Shown one piece after another: positions 6,850 through 16,372 of a stretch of DNA of 64,000 nt. Each line of letters starts with the position of its first letter. Within the stretch, counting starts at the first letter, position 1. Source of the stretch: Nonomuraea sp. NEAU-A123. Lineage in GTDB: Bacteria; Actinomycetota; Actinomycetes; Streptosporangiales; Streptosporangiaceae. Below the pieces are notes generated by a model. That model had not been told where the DNA came from. It did not search any database and was given only the letters and a program-made list of their open reading frames with translations. The position numbers and the translations under genes are program-made. The DNA lies in assembly GCF_018603905.1 (NCBI RefSeq), contig NZ_JAHFZZ010000010.1, forward strand, positions 340,510 to 404,509, given 5' to 3'.

Positions 6850-9800
6850 TTGTCTCTTTGGTCTTTACCGATGGTCGCCGCCCTCGTGGCCGCGACGGCG
6901 ATCCCGGCGGGCGCCAGCGCTATTGCCGCCTCCCCGGAGACCGCCCCAGAACCGTATCCGGTCGCGTTGGTCAACACTTTCCTCGGTACCAAGGAGGCGG
7001 GCCCCGACTTCGGTCACGGCGGCGGCGCCGGCATGAACTTCCCCGGTGCCGTCCTGCCGTTCGGGATGATGCAGTGGAGCCCTGACACGGTGGCGAACGC
7101 CGGAGGTGGCTACAAGTGGGAGGACAACCGCTTACGCGGCTTCTCCATGACCCACATCAACGGCCCCGGGTGCACCGGGGCGCAGGACTTCCCCGTGATG
7201 CCCATCTCAGGAAAGATCGACAAGTCTCCCGCCACGCACGGCATGGACTACGTCCAGACGTACAAGCATGACAACGAGAAGTCCACGCCGGGCTCCTACA
7301 CCACCACCCTCGACACCGGGGTGAAGGCGGAGCTGGCCGCGACCCAGCGGGCCGGTGTCGGGCGGTTCACCTTCCCCGCGGGCAAGCCCGGCACGCTGCT
7401 GCTGAACACCAGCGGCTCGATCAACGGCGTGGACGACGGCGAGACCAAGATCAGCGGCAACACCGTCCAGGGCTGGGTGCAGACCGGCGGCTTCTGCGGC
7501 ACGCCGATGCGGTACAAGGTCTACTTCCACGCCACCTTCGACCAGCCGATCAACGCCTACGGCACGTGGAAGGACGACGTCGTCCAGCCGAGCGCCCCGT
7601 CCGTCAAGAACGCCTCGAAGGCCAAGGTCGCCGAGGCGGCGGCCGTGACGGCCGGCGACGTCGTGGTGAACGGCCCGGGCTCGGGCGCCTACCTGGAGTT
7701 CGACGCCGCCAAGCCGGTGCAGATGCGGGTCGGACTGTCGTACGTGAGCGTCGACGGCGCCAGGAAGAACCTCGAGGCGGAGGTCGGCGCCAGCTCCTAC
7801 GACTCCGTCTCCCTGAACGCGGCGTCCGTCTGGAACGACCGGCTCAGCCAGGTGCTGGTCAGCGGCGGGACGTACGACCAGCGGCGCACCTTCTACAGCA
7901 ACCTCTACCACGCGCTGCTGCAGCCGCACGTAGCCGAGGACGCCGACGGCACCTACACCGGCTCGGACGGCAAGCCCCACACCGTCGCCACCGGCCACCA
8001 CCACTACGCGACGTTCTCCGGCTGGGACGTCTACCGCAGCGAGGTGCAGCTCCTGGCCCTGCTCGACCCGGCCGTGGGCAGCGACATCGCGCAGACGATG
8101 TACGAGAACGCGCACCTGCTCGGCGACGTGTGGGACCGCTGGTCCCTGCAGAACGAGATCACCGGCGTCATGGTCGGCGACCCGTACCACTCCATCGTCT
8201 CCAGCCTGTACGCCTTCGGCGCCCGGGACTTCCCGGCCGCCGACGCGATGAAGTCGATGGTCACGGCGGCCCAGCGGGTCGGCGGGATGGACATCGGCCA
8301 CCCGCAGATCAAGTACGACGAGCGGCCGGGCAATGCCGCCTTCATGAACAAGGGCTATGTCGTCTCCGACCCGTCCATGACGCTGGAGTACGGCATCGCC
8401 GACTTCGGCATCGCCCAGCTTGCCGCCCGGCTCGGCTACAAGGACGTCTCCGCCACGTTCATGAAGCGCTCGCAGTCCTGGCAGAACACCTACAACCCGG
8501 CCAACTCCTGGATCCAGCCCAAGATGGCGGACGGGTCGTTCACCTCGCCCTTCGACCCGGCGAGCCCGGACTCCTACATCGAGGGCAACGGCGCCCAGTA
8601 CCACTGGATGGTGCAGCACAACCCGCGCGGGCTGTTCGACGCGATGGGCGGCAACGCCAAGGCCATCCCCCGGCTGGACGCCTACTTCAAGGCGCTCAAC
8701 GCCGGGCCGAACGAGCCCTACGCCTACCTCGGCAACGAGCCCGCGCTGCCGTCGCCGTGGCTGTACGCGTGGGCCGGGCAGCCGTACAAGACCCAGGACC
8801 TGGTGCGACGGGTGCAGCAGGAGCTGTTCAAGCCGGGGCCTGACGGGCTGGTCGGCAACGACGACCTGGGCGCGATGGCGTCCTGGTACGTGTGGTCGGC
8901 GATGGGCCTGTTCCCGGCGATCCCCGGCCGGGCCGAGCTGCTGGTCAACACCCCGCTGTTCGACAAGATCAACATTAAGCGGCCGCAGGGGAACATCGAC
9001 ATCTACTCCCCGGGTGCCGCCGCCAACCGCTACATCCAGTCGCTCAAGGTCAACGGGACGGCGTCCAGCAAGGCGTGGCTGCCCGAGTCCTTCGCCCTGC
9101 AGGGCGGCAGGCTCGACGCCACGCTCGGGACGTCGCCGAACACGACGTTCGGCACCGGTACGACCAACGCCCCGCCGAGCTTCAACGAGGGCGCCAAGCC
9201 CTACCTCGCCGGATTCGACCCGGGCAGCGGGCCCGTCGAGCCGGGCGGGACCTTCCCGGCCACGCTCGCTGTCCAGTCCACCGGCGCGGCGGCCACCGTC
9301 AAGTGGCAGGCCAAGCCGCCGGCCGGGATCACCGTGACCCCGGCGAGCGGCACGCTGACCGTCCCCGCGCTGGGCAGGGCCACCCAGGCGGTCCAGGTCT
9401 CGGTGGCGGCGGGCACGGCGCTCGGCTTCGTCACCGTGCCGATCGCCGTCGGCGACCTCACCGCCAGCGTGCGGCTGAACGTGGCCAAGCGCGGCACGGT
9501 CGAGTGGGCGCACAACCTCGCGGGCATCGGCGACGACGCCGAGTCCGGGCTGGCCAACCTCGACGCGGCCGCCTTCAGCTACTCGGGGCAGGGCCTGGCG
9601 GCGGCCGGGCTCAAGCCGGGCGGCAAGGTCACGTGGAACGGCTTCGAGTTCACCTGGCCGAACCGCAAGCCGGGTGAATGGGACAACGTGAAGGTGGGCA
9701 CCCAGCCGATCGAGGTGGCCGCGCCCGACGGGGCCACGAAGATCGCCTTCCTGGGCTCGACCACCAACGGCTGGTCGGAGGTGACCGCGACGGTGACCTA

Positions 9801-10065
9801 CACCGACGGCTCCACCAGCACCGGCAAACTCGGGCTCAGCGACTGGATGCTGGACTTCGGCGGCGGCCAGCCCCGGTACGGCAACGAGATCGTGGCCTCG
9901 ATGCCGTACCAGCTCTACAACGGCTCGTGGATGCTGCGGCCGCTCGGCTCGTACGTCTTCGCGGCCCAGCCGATCGCGCTCACCGCGGGCAAGAAGGTGA
10001 AGAGCATCACCTTCTCGCCGGCCCAGGAGGGCGCGATGCACATCTTCACCTGGGCTTTCGCCTGA
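6850..10065 (+). CDS. Secreted GH92 family alpha-mannosidase
   Basis: GH92 enzymes are calcium-dependent exo-alpha-mannosidases that trim mannosides outside the cell. The protein (1071 residues) starts with a signal peptide (residues 1-27, ending near GASAIAA). GH92 signatures follow: NTFLGT and NFPGAVLPFG near 40-75, SGWDVYRSE near 395, SMTLEYGIADFG near 510, EGNGAQYHWMV near 580, GNEPALPSPW near 628 and GNDDLGAMASWYVWSAMG near 675, the last holding catalytic-base aspartates. From about 790 a NEW3/Ig-like region and a C-terminal beta-sandwich, probably carbohydrate-binding, follow. TTG at 6850 is chosen because GGAGG (6838-6842) sits 7 nt upstream; an ATG at 6871 would shorten the signal peptide. 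A strong terminator follows. Confidence 0.92.
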   Translation: MSLWSLPMVAALVAATAIPAGASAIAASPETAPEPYPVALVNTFLGTKEAGPDFGHGGGAGMNFPGAVLPFGMMQWSPDTVANAGGGYKWEDNRLRGFSMTHINGPGCTGAQDFPVMPISGKIDKSPATHGMDYVQTYKHDNEKSTPGSYTTTLDTGVKAELAATQRAGVGRFTFPAGKPGTLLLNTSGSINGVDDGETKISGNTVQGWVQTGGFCGTPMRYKVYFHATFDQPINAYGTWKDDVVQPSAPSVKNASKAKVAEAAAVTAGDVVVNGPGSGAYLEFDAAKPVQMRVGLSYVSVDGARKNLEAEVGASSYDSVSLNAASVWNDRLSQVLVSGGTYDQRRTFYSNLYHALLQPHVAEDADGTYTGSDGKPHTVATGHHHYATFSGWDVYRSEVQLLALLDPAVGSDIAQTMYENAHLLGDVWDRWSLQNEITGVMVGDPYHSIVSSLYAFGARDFPAADAMKSMVTAAQRVGGMDIGHPQIKYDERPGNAAFMNKGYVVSDPSMTLEYGIADFGIAQLAARLGYKDVSATFMKRSQSWQNTYNPANSWIQPKMADGSFTSPFDPASPDSYIEGNGAQYHWMVQHNPRGLFDAMGGNAKAIPRLDAYFKALNAGPNEPYAYLGNEPALPSPWLYAWAGQPYKTQDLVRRVQQELFKPGPDGLVGNDDLGAMASWYVWSAMGLFPAIPGRAELLVNTPLFDKINIKRPQGNIDIYSPGAAANRYIQSLKVNGTASSKAWLPESFALQGGRLDATLGTSPNTTFGTGTTNAPPSFNEGAKPYLAGFDPGSGPVEPGGTFPATLAVQSTGAAATVKWQAKPPAGITVTPASGTLTVPALGRATQAVQVSVAAGTALGFVTVPIAVGDLTASVRLNVAKRGTVEWAHNLAGIGDDAESGLANLDAAAFSYSGQGLAAAGLKPGGKVTWNGFEFTWPNRKPGEWDNVKVGTQPIEVAAPDGATKIAFLGSTTNGWSEVTATVTYTDGSTSTGKLGLSDWMLDFGGGQPRYGNEIVASMPYQLYNGSWMLRPLGSYVFAAQPIALTAGKKVKSITFSPAQEGAMHIFTWAFA

Positions 10066-10071
10066 TTTCTC

Positions 10072-10110
10072 GAGCGGCTCCCCCTGTTCGCCCGGGGGGA
10101 GCCGCTCTTT
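10072..10110 (+). terminator. Rho-independent terminator after GH92 gene
   Basis: A 13-bp GC-rich stem (10072-10084 with 10095-10107) and a short T-run (CTCTTTT) directly follow the mannosidase stop codon. Confidence 0.88.
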
Positions 10111-10155
10111 TGTGCGACGCCGCGCTTGCATAAAGTAGGCTCCACCTGCCCTAAT

Positions 10156-10174
10156 TTAGGTAAGCCTTTCCTAC
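10156..10174 (+). promoter_or_regulatory. IdeR/DmdR-type iron box
   Basis: TTAGGTAAGCCTTTCCTAC matches 14 of 19 positions of the actinobacterial iron box TTAGGTTAGGCTAACCTAA. It lies 16 nt before the efeU start, where a metal-bound DtxR-family repressor would shut off the operon when iron is plentiful. The match to the consensus is seen; binding is inferred. Confidence 0.8.
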
Positions 10175-10189
10175 CGCGCGGGAGCACCG

Positions 10190-11020
10190 GTGTTCGCCAG
10201 CTATCTCATCGGACTGCGTGAAGGACTGGAGGCGACACTCGTCGTCTCGGTCCTGATCGCCTTCCTGGTCAAAAGTGACCGCAAAGACAAGCTGCCACAG
10301 GTGTGGACCGGCGTCGTGGCCGCTCTCGCCCTGTCCGTCGGCTTCGGCGCGCTGCTGACGTTCACGGCCGCCCACCTGGACCACACGGGACAGGAGCTCT
10401 TCGACGCGATCACCTCGCTGCTGGCCGTGGTGTTCGTCACCTGGATGATCTTCTGGATGCGCCGCACGGCCCGCGCGCTCTCCAAGGAGCTGCGGGGCAA
10501 GCTCACGGACGCGCTCCAGATGGGCTCGCTCGCCGTGGTCGTGATGGCCTTCCTGGCCGTGGCCCGCGAGGGACTGGAGACGGCGCTGCTGTTCTTCGCC
10601 TCCGTCCAGGGCGCCACCACCACCGCGACGCCGCTCATCGGCATCAGCCTGGGCCTGCTCACCTCGGTGGCGATCGGCTGGGGCATCTACCGCAGCGCCC
10701 TGAAGATCAACCTCACCAAGTTCTTCACCTGGACGGGCCTGCTGCTGATCCTGGTGGCCGCCGGCATCTTCAAATACGGCGTGCACGACCTGCAGGAGGC
10801 CAACATCCTGCCTGGCCTGGGCACCTACGCCTTCGACATCAGCGCGATCCTGCCCGCCGACTCCTGGTGGGGCGCACTGCTCGCCGGGATGCTCAACATC
10901 ACGCCGCAGCCGAGCGTCCTGGAGGTCCTGGCCTGGGTCCTCTACCTCGTGCCGACCCTCTTCCTCTTCCTGCGCCCCCAGCGCACCCCCGCACCGGCAT
11001 CGACCACCAGCTCGGCCTGA
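10190..11020 (+). CDS. efeU: EfeU/FTR1 iron permease
   Basis: Membrane permease of the EfeUOB ferrous/ferric iron uptake system. The 276 residues include about seven hydrophobic segments and the two iron-binding REGLE motifs, LREGLEAT near residue 8 and AREGLETAL near 125. GTG at 10190 follows a GGGAG. The gene is first in efeUOB, 11 nt before efeO, and lies just behind an iron box. Length and motifs are typical. Confidence 0.95.
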   Translation: MFASYLIGLREGLEATLVVSVLIAFLVKSDRKDKLPQVWTGVVAALALSVGFGALLTFTAAHLDHTGQELFDAITSLLAVVFVTWMIFWMRRTARALSKELRGKLTDALQMGSLAVVVMAFLAVAREGLETALLFFASVQGATTTATPLIGISLGLLTSVAIGWGIYRSALKINLTKFFTWTGLLLILVAAGIFKYGVHDLQEANILPGLGTYAFDISAILPADSWWGALLAGMLNITPQPSVLEVLAWVLYLVPTLFLFLRPQRTPAPASTTSSA

Positions 11021-11031
11021 ACAGGAGCATC

Positions 11032-12171
11032 ATGCTTAACTCCACCACCCGCGGCCTCGCCTTGGCGTTCGGTGCGCTCTCCCTGGCCGCCTGCGGCTCC
11101 GGGACACCGGCCGCGACCGGCTCCGCCGCGCCGGAGAAGCCGGGGAAGATCAGCGTGGCCGCCTCCGACACCGAGTGCAAGGTCGCCGCCGCCGAGGTGC
11201 CCGCGGGCACCAGCACGTTCACGATCACCAACGGCGGCACCAAGGTCACCGAGTTCTACGTGTACGCGCCGGGCGACCGCGTCATGGCCGAGGTGGAGAA
11301 CATCGTGCCGGGCCTGACCCGCGAGGTCATCGCCGAGCTGCCCGCCGGGACGTACGAGACGGCCTGCAAGCCCGGCATGGTGGGCAAGGGCCTGCGCAAC
11401 GCGCTCAAAGTGACGGGCGAGCACAAGGCGCTCAGCTCCGACGCCAAGCTGGCCGAGGCCACCGCCAACTACAAGCGCTACATCAAGACGCAGAGCGACA
11501 CACTGCTGGTCAAGACGCAGGAGTTCGTCGACGCGGTCAAGGCGGGCGACATCGCCAAGGCCAAGGAGCTCTTCCCGGTCTCGCGTACGTACTGGGAGCG
11601 GATCGAGCCGGTCGCGGAGATCTTCGGCGACCTCGACCCGGCGATCGACGCCCGCGAGGCCGACCTGGCGGCCGGCGAGAAGTGGACCGGCTTCCACAAG
11701 ATCGAGAAGGATCTCTGGATCACCAAGGACATCAGCAAAGACGGCCCGGTGGCCGACAAGCTGATCGCCGACGTCAAGACCATCGTGGCGAAGTCGAACG
11801 CCGCCGAGCTGACCCCGCTCAACCTGGCCAACGGCGCCAAGGAGCTGCTCGACGAGGTCGCCACCGGCAAGATCACCGGCGAGGAGGACACCTGGTCGCA
11901 CACCGACCTGTGGGACTTCGACGCCAACCTCCAGGGCTCCAAGGCCGCCGTACAGGCGCTCCGTCCCGTGCTGGAAGAGCGCGCGCCCGACCTGGTCAAG
12001 ACGCTGGACGAGAAGTTCGCCGCGGCCGAGGCCGCGCTGGGCAAGCACCAGAAGGGCGACGGCTGGCAGCTGCACAACGAGCTGTCCAAGGCCGAGCTGA
12101 AGGCGCTGTCGGACGCGATCAACGCGCTGGCCGAGCCGATCAGCAAGATCGCCCCGGCCATCACGAAGTAG
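11032..12171 (+). CDS. efeO: EfeO iron-binding lipoprotein (cupredoxin plus M75 domain)
   Basis: Extracytoplasmic partner of EfeU. The 379-residue protein begins with a lipoprotein signal (lipobox SLAACG, lipidated Cys near residue 21). An EfeO-type cupredoxin domain (about 40-130, with Cys/Met ligand candidates in ETACKPGM) is followed by the helical peptidase-M75-like domain with its conserved GFHKIEKDLW, the HxxE metal site, near residue 222. ATG 11032 follows AGGAG. It sits between efeU and efeB in the standard order. Confidence 0.95.
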   Translation: MLNSTTRGLALAFGALSLAACGSGTPAATGSAAPEKPGKISVAASDTECKVAAAEVPAGTSTFTITNGGTKVTEFYVYAPGDRVMAEVENIVPGLTREVIAELPAGTYETACKPGMVGKGLRNALKVTGEHKALSSDAKLAEATANYKRYIKTQSDTLLVKTQEFVDAVKAGDIAKAKELFPVSRTYWERIEPVAEIFGDLDPAIDAREADLAAGEKWTGFHKIEKDLWITKDISKDGPVADKLIADVKTIVAKSNAAELTPLNLANGAKELLDEVATGKITGEEDTWSHTDLWDFDANLQGSKAAVQALRPVLEERAPDLVKTLDEKFAAAEAALGKHQKGDGWQLHNELSKAELKALSDAINALAEPISKIAPAITK

Positions 12172-12184
12172 GGGAGGCAAGACC

Positions 12185-13438
12185 ATGAGCGATCGCATGA
12201 GCCGCAGGAAGCTGTTCGGCCTGGGCGCGGCGGGGGCGGCCGCCGTCGGCGCCGGGGCTGTGGTCACGCGCGCGCTGGTCGAGGAGCCGACGGTCGCGCA
12301 CGCGGCCTCGATCTCCGATCCCGTCTCCTTCTACGGCGAACACCAGGCGGGCATCGTCACACCCGCCCAGGACCGGCTGCACTTCGTCGCCTTCGACGTG
12401 ACCACCGACAAGCGGGCCGAGCTGGTCGAGCTGCTGCAGGAGTGGACGGCCGCCGCCGCCAGGCTGGTGCAGGGCAAGGAGGCGGGCACGTTCGGGACAG
12501 TCGGCGGGGTCCCCGAGGCCGCGCCCGACGACACGGGCGAGGCGCTCGGCCTGCCCGCCTCCGGGCTGACGCTGACGATCGGCTTCGGGCCGTCGCTCTT
12601 CGACGACCGGTTCGGGCTGGCGGGCAAGCGCCCGGCCGCTCTCGCTGATCTCCCGAAATTCCCTGGTGAGCAGCTCATTCCGGAAATATCCGGTGGTGAC
12701 ATCTGCGTACAGGCGTGCGCGCACGATCCCCAGGTCGCGGTGCACGCTATCCGCAACCTGGCCAGGATCGGCTTCGGCAAGGTGTCGGTCCGCTGGTCCC
12801 AGCTCGGCTTCGGCCGTACGTCCTCCACCTCGCGCGCCCAGGCGACGCCGCGCAACCTGATGGGCTTCAAGGACGGCACGAACAACCTCAAACTGGAGGA
12901 CGCCGAGCTGCTGCGCCAGCAGCTTTGGGTGGGCGCCCAGGACGGCCCCGCCTGGATGACCGGCGGCAGCTACATGGTCACCAGGAAGATCCGCATGATG
13001 GTCGAGACCTGGGACAGGACGTCGCTGGGCGAGCAGGAGGCCATCTTCGGCCGCGACAAGGGCGCGGGCGCTCCGCTGGGCAAGAAGGCGGAGTTCGACA
13101 CGCCGGACTTCGTGGCCAAGGGCGGGGACGGCCAGCCGCTCATCAAGGACGACGCCCACGTCAGGCTGGCGCACCCCACCACCAACGGCGGCGCGCGCCT
13201 GCTGCGCAGGGGCTACAACTTCGTGGACGGCTCCGACGGGCTCGGCCGCCTCGACGCCGGGCTGTTCTTCATCGCCTACCAGCGGGATCCGCGCAAGCAG
13301 TTCGTGCCGGTGCAGATGCGTCTGGCCAAGACCGACAGCCTCAACGAGTACATCAAGCACATCTCCAGCGGGCTGTGGGCGTGCCCGCCGGGGATGCGCG
13401 ACGCGGGCGACTACTGGGGGCGCGCGCTCTTCGCCTGA
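12185..13438 (+). CDS. efeB: EfeB Tat-exported DyP-type haem peroxidase
   Basis: Third member of the EfeUOB system: a dye-decolourising-type peroxidase proposed to oxidise Fe(II) or take iron from haem. Residues 5-40 are a twin-arginine signal (SRRKLFGLGAAG). The DyP hallmark GFKDGTNN (GxxDG) is near residue 228, and RRGYNFVDGSDGLGRLDAG is the C-terminal haem-side region. The length (417) is normal. GGGAGG lies 7 nt before ATG 12185, and the gene starts 13 nt after efeO, so the three genes form one transcript. Confidence 0.95.
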   Translation: MSDRMSRRKLFGLGAAGAAAVGAGAVVTRALVEEPTVAHAASISDPVSFYGEHQAGIVTPAQDRLHFVAFDVTTDKRAELVELLQEWTAAAARLVQGKEAGTFGTVGGVPEAAPDDTGEALGLPASGLTLTIGFGPSLFDDRFGLAGKRPAALADLPKFPGEQLIPEISGGDICVQACAHDPQVAVHAIRNLARIGFGKVSVRWSQLGFGRTSSTSRAQATPRNLMGFKDGTNNLKLEDAELLRQQLWVGAQDGPAWMTGGSYMVTRKIRMMVETWDRTSLGEQEAIFGRDKGAGAPLGKKAEFDTPDFVAKGGDGQPLIKDDAHVRLAHPTTNGGARLLRRGYNFVDGSDGLGRLDAGLFFIAYQRDPRKQFVPVQMRLAKTDSLNEYIKHISSGLWACPPGMRDAGDYWGRALFA

Positions 13439-13506
13439 CGTACAGCCGGTTGCAAGCCTGACCTGTTCACATGAAGCATGCGCAGTGACACGTCAGGGGG
13501 CTTGTG

Positions 13507-14061
13507 ATGATCGTCTTTGGCGGCGCCTTCGCCGTACTCGTTCTGCTGGCCGCCCTCCTCTTCATCTCGATCTACAATGGGTTAGTACACAAGCGGAACG
13601 CCGTCGAGAACGCCTGGGCCCAGGTCGACGTGCAGCTCAAGCGCCGCCACGACCTGGTGCCCAACCTGGTGGAGGTCGTCCGCGGCTACGCCGGCCACGA
13701 GCGGCAGACGCTCACCGCCGTCACGGCCGCCCGCGCGCAGGCCCTCGGCGCGCACACCCCCGCCGAGATGGCCAGCGCCGAGAACGCGCTGACCGGCGCG
13801 CTGAAGACCCTGTTCGCGGTCACCGAGTCCTACCCCGACCTCAAGGCCAGCCAGAACTTCGCCGAACTCCAGGAAGAACTGGCCACCACCGAGAACCGGA
13901 TCGCCTACTCCCGCCAGTACTACAACGACGCCGTCCTCACCTACAGCAACGCGATCCAGACCGTCCCGGCCAACATCGTCGCGGGCATGAGCGGGTTCAC
14001 CGCCCGCGAGTACTTCCAGGCACCCGGCGAGGAGCGCGGGCCCGTACAGGTGCGGTTCTGA
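13507..14061 (+). CDS. lemA: LemA family membrane-anchored protein
   Basis: A 184-residue protein with one N-terminal membrane segment (residues 5-22) and a LemA four-helix body. Hallmarks are the segment RRHDLVPNLVEVVRGYA and, later, TENRIAYSRQYYNDAVLTYSN. Function is unclear; LemA proteins pair with DUF2207 or TPM membrane proteins in envelope functions. AGGGGG at 13495-13500 favours ATG 13507 over GTG 13504. Its TGA overlaps the next ATG by one base, so the two are coupled. Confidence 0.92.
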   Translation: MIVFGGAFAVLVLLAALLFISIYNGLVHKRNAVENAWAQVDVQLKRRHDLVPNLVEVVRGYAGHERQTLTAVTAARAQALGAHTPAEMASAENALTGALKTLFAVTESYPDLKASQNFAELQEELATTENRIAYSRQYYNDAVLTYSNAIQTVPANIVAGMSGFTAREYFQAPGEERGPVQVRF

Positions 14062-15461
14062 TGACCGTCTGGTTCGCCGCCTCGGCCGGCGCCGCGGCGT
14101 TGTGGGCGCTGCTCCTGCTGGTGCTGGCGATCGCGACCCGCACCCCGGACATCACCCCCGGCCGGCCCGGCGCCCCGGTCACGGACGAACCGCCCGCCGT
14201 GGTCGACCTCATCACCGGTGGCTGGCGCCTGTGCGACGAGGCCGCCTCCGCCACCCTGCTCGACCTCGCCGCGCGGGGCGCCGTGCGGATCGAGGAGGTC
14301 GGCCCGGAGCTGTCCCTGGTACGCCTGCACCACGCCGAGGGGCTGAACCCGTACGAACAACTCGTCTACGACCACGTGCACTCGCTCGCGCGCGACGGCG
14401 TCGTGGCGACCGGCGCGCTGGCCGAGGGCTCGCGCCACCTGGGCCGCTGGTGGAAGAGCTTCCGCAAGAAGGTCATCGCCGACGCCCGGCAGCGGGGACT
14501 GTCCCAGGCCCGCTGGAGCCGCGCGCACGCGACGCTGCTGTTCGCGTCCGCGTTGGTGCCCGCCGCGCTGGTCGCCGTCGCGGTCACCGTGGCCGACCCC
14601 GAACACGACGGCGGCATCGGCGCGGGCATCGTCGCCTACGGCGCGCTGGTCTACCTGGCCGGCCGGCTCAACGGCGAGCGCGGCACCGACCTGGGCGTCC
14701 AGGCGGCGGGGCACTGGCTGGGCGTACGCGAGACCCTGTCGAACGCCCGCTACGCCGAGAAGCCCGCGGCGAGCGTGACCATCTGGGGCCGCCCCCTGGC
14801 GTACGCGGCCGCTCTCGGGCTCGCGCCGCGCGCTGTCCGCAGCCTGCCGGTGAGCGTGCCCGCCGACGACCGCCGGGCCTGGTCCGACTACGGCGGCATG
14901 TGGCACGCGGTGGACGTCCGCTACCCGTCGCGCCTCATCTGGGGCCGGCCGCCGCTGCACACCGTGGGCCGGGGCCTGGCGGCCGGGTTCTTCGCGGGCT
15001 TCTGGACGTGGCTCGTGCTGGTCATCCTGTCGGCGTTCGACCTGTGGCCGCGCGGCCTGACCGAGCCTGGCGGCTTGGCCGTGGGCTTCGCGATCGCCTC
15101 CGTACCCGCCGTCCGCGCGCTCCTCGACGTCACCGGCCAGACCTGGATCGAGGGCCAGATCGTACGGCTGCGCAGAAGCCAGTCGGGCAGCAACGACAAC
15201 CACGTGAATGACGTCTACTGGTGCGCCATCGACGAGGGCAGCAGCCGCGAGCTCAAGGCTTACAGCATGGCCGAGGACCAGTGGGCCCGCCTGTCGGAGG
15301 GCGACCTGGTCCGCGCCAGAGCCGGACGGCGGGTCGGCTGGATCGGCGAGATCGAGGTGCTCCGGAGCACGACCCACCGTGGCCACTACGCCGACACCCA
15401 GGACCACCTGATCGACGCCCCGCGCAATCTCGGCGAGGTCCGGCCGGAGTGGGGGAGGTAA
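14061..15461 (+). CDS. DUF2207-type integral membrane protein
   Basis: A 466-residue protein translated with lemA. It has an N-terminal membrane helix (1-25), a soluble winged-helix-like stretch starting DLITGGWRLCDEAASATLLDLAARGA (shortened here to its sense: a DUF2207 core near residue 55), two helices near 155-200 and two near 310-355, and a hydrophilic C-terminus. I assign it to the DUF2207 type from this layout and from its lemA partner. Molecular role is unknown; membrane-associated signalling or envelope maintenance is a guess. Confidence 0.75.
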   Translation: MTVWFAASAGAAALWALLLLVLAIATRTPDITPGRPGAPVTDEPPAVVDLITGGWRLCDEAASATLLDLAARGAVRIEEVGPELSLVRLHHAEGLNPYEQLVYDHVHSLARDGVVATGALAEGSRHLGRWWKSFRKKVIADARQRGLSQARWSRAHATLLFASALVPAALVAVAVTVADPEHDGGIGAGIVAYGALVYLAGRLNGERGTDLGVQAAGHWLGVRETLSNARYAEKPAASVTIWGRPLAYAAALGLAPRAVRSLPVSVPADDRRAWSDYGGMWHAVDVRYPSRLIWGRPPLHTVGRGLAAGFFAGFWTWLVLVILSAFDLWPRGLTEPGGLAVGFAIASVPAVRALLDVTGQTWIEGQIVRLRRSQSGSNDNHVNDVYWCAIDEGSSRELKAYSMAEDQWARLSEGDLVRARAGRRVGWIGEIEVLRSTTHRGHYADTQDHLIDAPRNLGEVRPEWGR

Positions 15462-15534
15462 GAGCTGGGTATGCGTTAAGTATTCACTTACTTACTATGG
15501 GCAACCCTGTCTATGGTGAAGGTCAGGAGTTCCC

Positions 15535-15861
15535 ATGCGCGATGAGCCTTCGAACGGCGAACTCGCCCGGCGCCTCGTCGATCTGCAAGACGCCACTCTG
15601 AAACTCATGTCACAGGAGCTGTTCGTAGCCGAGCAGCGGGCGAACGAACGCCGGTTCACGCTGCTCGAACGCGACCTGAAAGGCCTCGGGGAACGAGTCG
15701 ACAACGAGCTCAGCCAGCTGGGCGTCCACATCGAGTCCCGCAAGCGCGACCGGGGCGCCAACTGGCGGCAGGGCGTGTACTCGGGCGTGCTCCCAGCGGT
15801 GCTGCTGCTGATCTCGATCCTGGTCCAGATCTGGCTCGCTTTGAACGGACCCCCATGGTGA
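15535..15861 (+). CDS. Small coiled-coil protein with C-terminal membrane anchor, phage-like
   Basis: A 108-residue protein: a hydrophilic, charged, probably coiled-coil body (about 10-75; ELARRLVDLQDATLKL, AEQRANERRFTLLERDL) and a single hydrophobic C-terminal helix (about 85-103). This architecture and the start MRDE..NGELARRL resemble small proteins seen repeatedly in actinomycete prophages and integrative elements. AGGAG lies 8 nt before ATG. It precedes a truncated gene, in keeping with a recombination junction. Function is unknown. Confidence 0.65.
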   Translation: MRDEPSNGELARRLVDLQDATLKLMSQELFVAEQRANERRFTLLERDLKGLGERVDNELSQLGVHIESRKRDRGANWRQGVYSGVLPAVLLLISILVQIWLALNGPPW

Positions 15862-15895
15862 CTTCTCCTCGTAAGCAAGCAACCGAATGCTGGAC

Positions 15896-16234
15896 CTACG
15901 GCATGACGGCCCCCACCTCCACGCCCAGCCCCGCAAGGTGATCGGGTAGGCGACGCAGGAAGTCCGAGTAATCCCCGGCGCTTCCCCAGGCGACCTCCGC
16001 GAAGGCGCTCAGCCTGGGGAAGGCCATGCGTTCGACGTGCGCCGGGTCCGGCATGTGCTCGGTCCACAGCTGGCACTGCACCCCAAGGATCCCCTCTGGC
16101 GGAGCGAAGTCGTAGACCTGCCGCATGGTGAGCACGCGTCCGTTGGCCCCGGGCGGGCCGTCGTCGCGCTCGTACCAGTAGACGAGACGTTTGCCGGGCA
16201 GGCGGAGCTGGGAAAGGAACCAGCCCTTCGGTAC
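15896..16234 (-). pseudogene. Remnant of GH20 beta-N-acetylhexosaminidase
   Basis: The open frame gives the C-terminal GH20 pattern: VYDFAPPEGILGVQCQLWTE, then AFPRLSAFAEVAWG and FLRRLPDHLAGLGV. Upstream in the same frame GKRLVYWYERD recalls the GH20 segment around GKR-x-x-x-W-x-E. The two parts lie only about 15 codons apart, whereas an intact enzyme has well over 50 residues between them, and nothing upstream of 16234 continues the domain. So this is a 5'-truncated, internally deleted relic, not a functional enzyme. Neighbouring DNA on both sides belongs to other families. Confidence 0.75.
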
Positions 16235-16372
16235 GCCATTGGCCCTCGGCGGCCAGCTTGTTACCGGGGAATTTCTTTTGGGCTGATCCCTTGACCCGGA
16301 ACCCGGGAGGGGGGAGTTTGGTCGGCATCGGACTTACGAGTCATTTCCGAACCTAGTTCGCAAAGGGATGTC

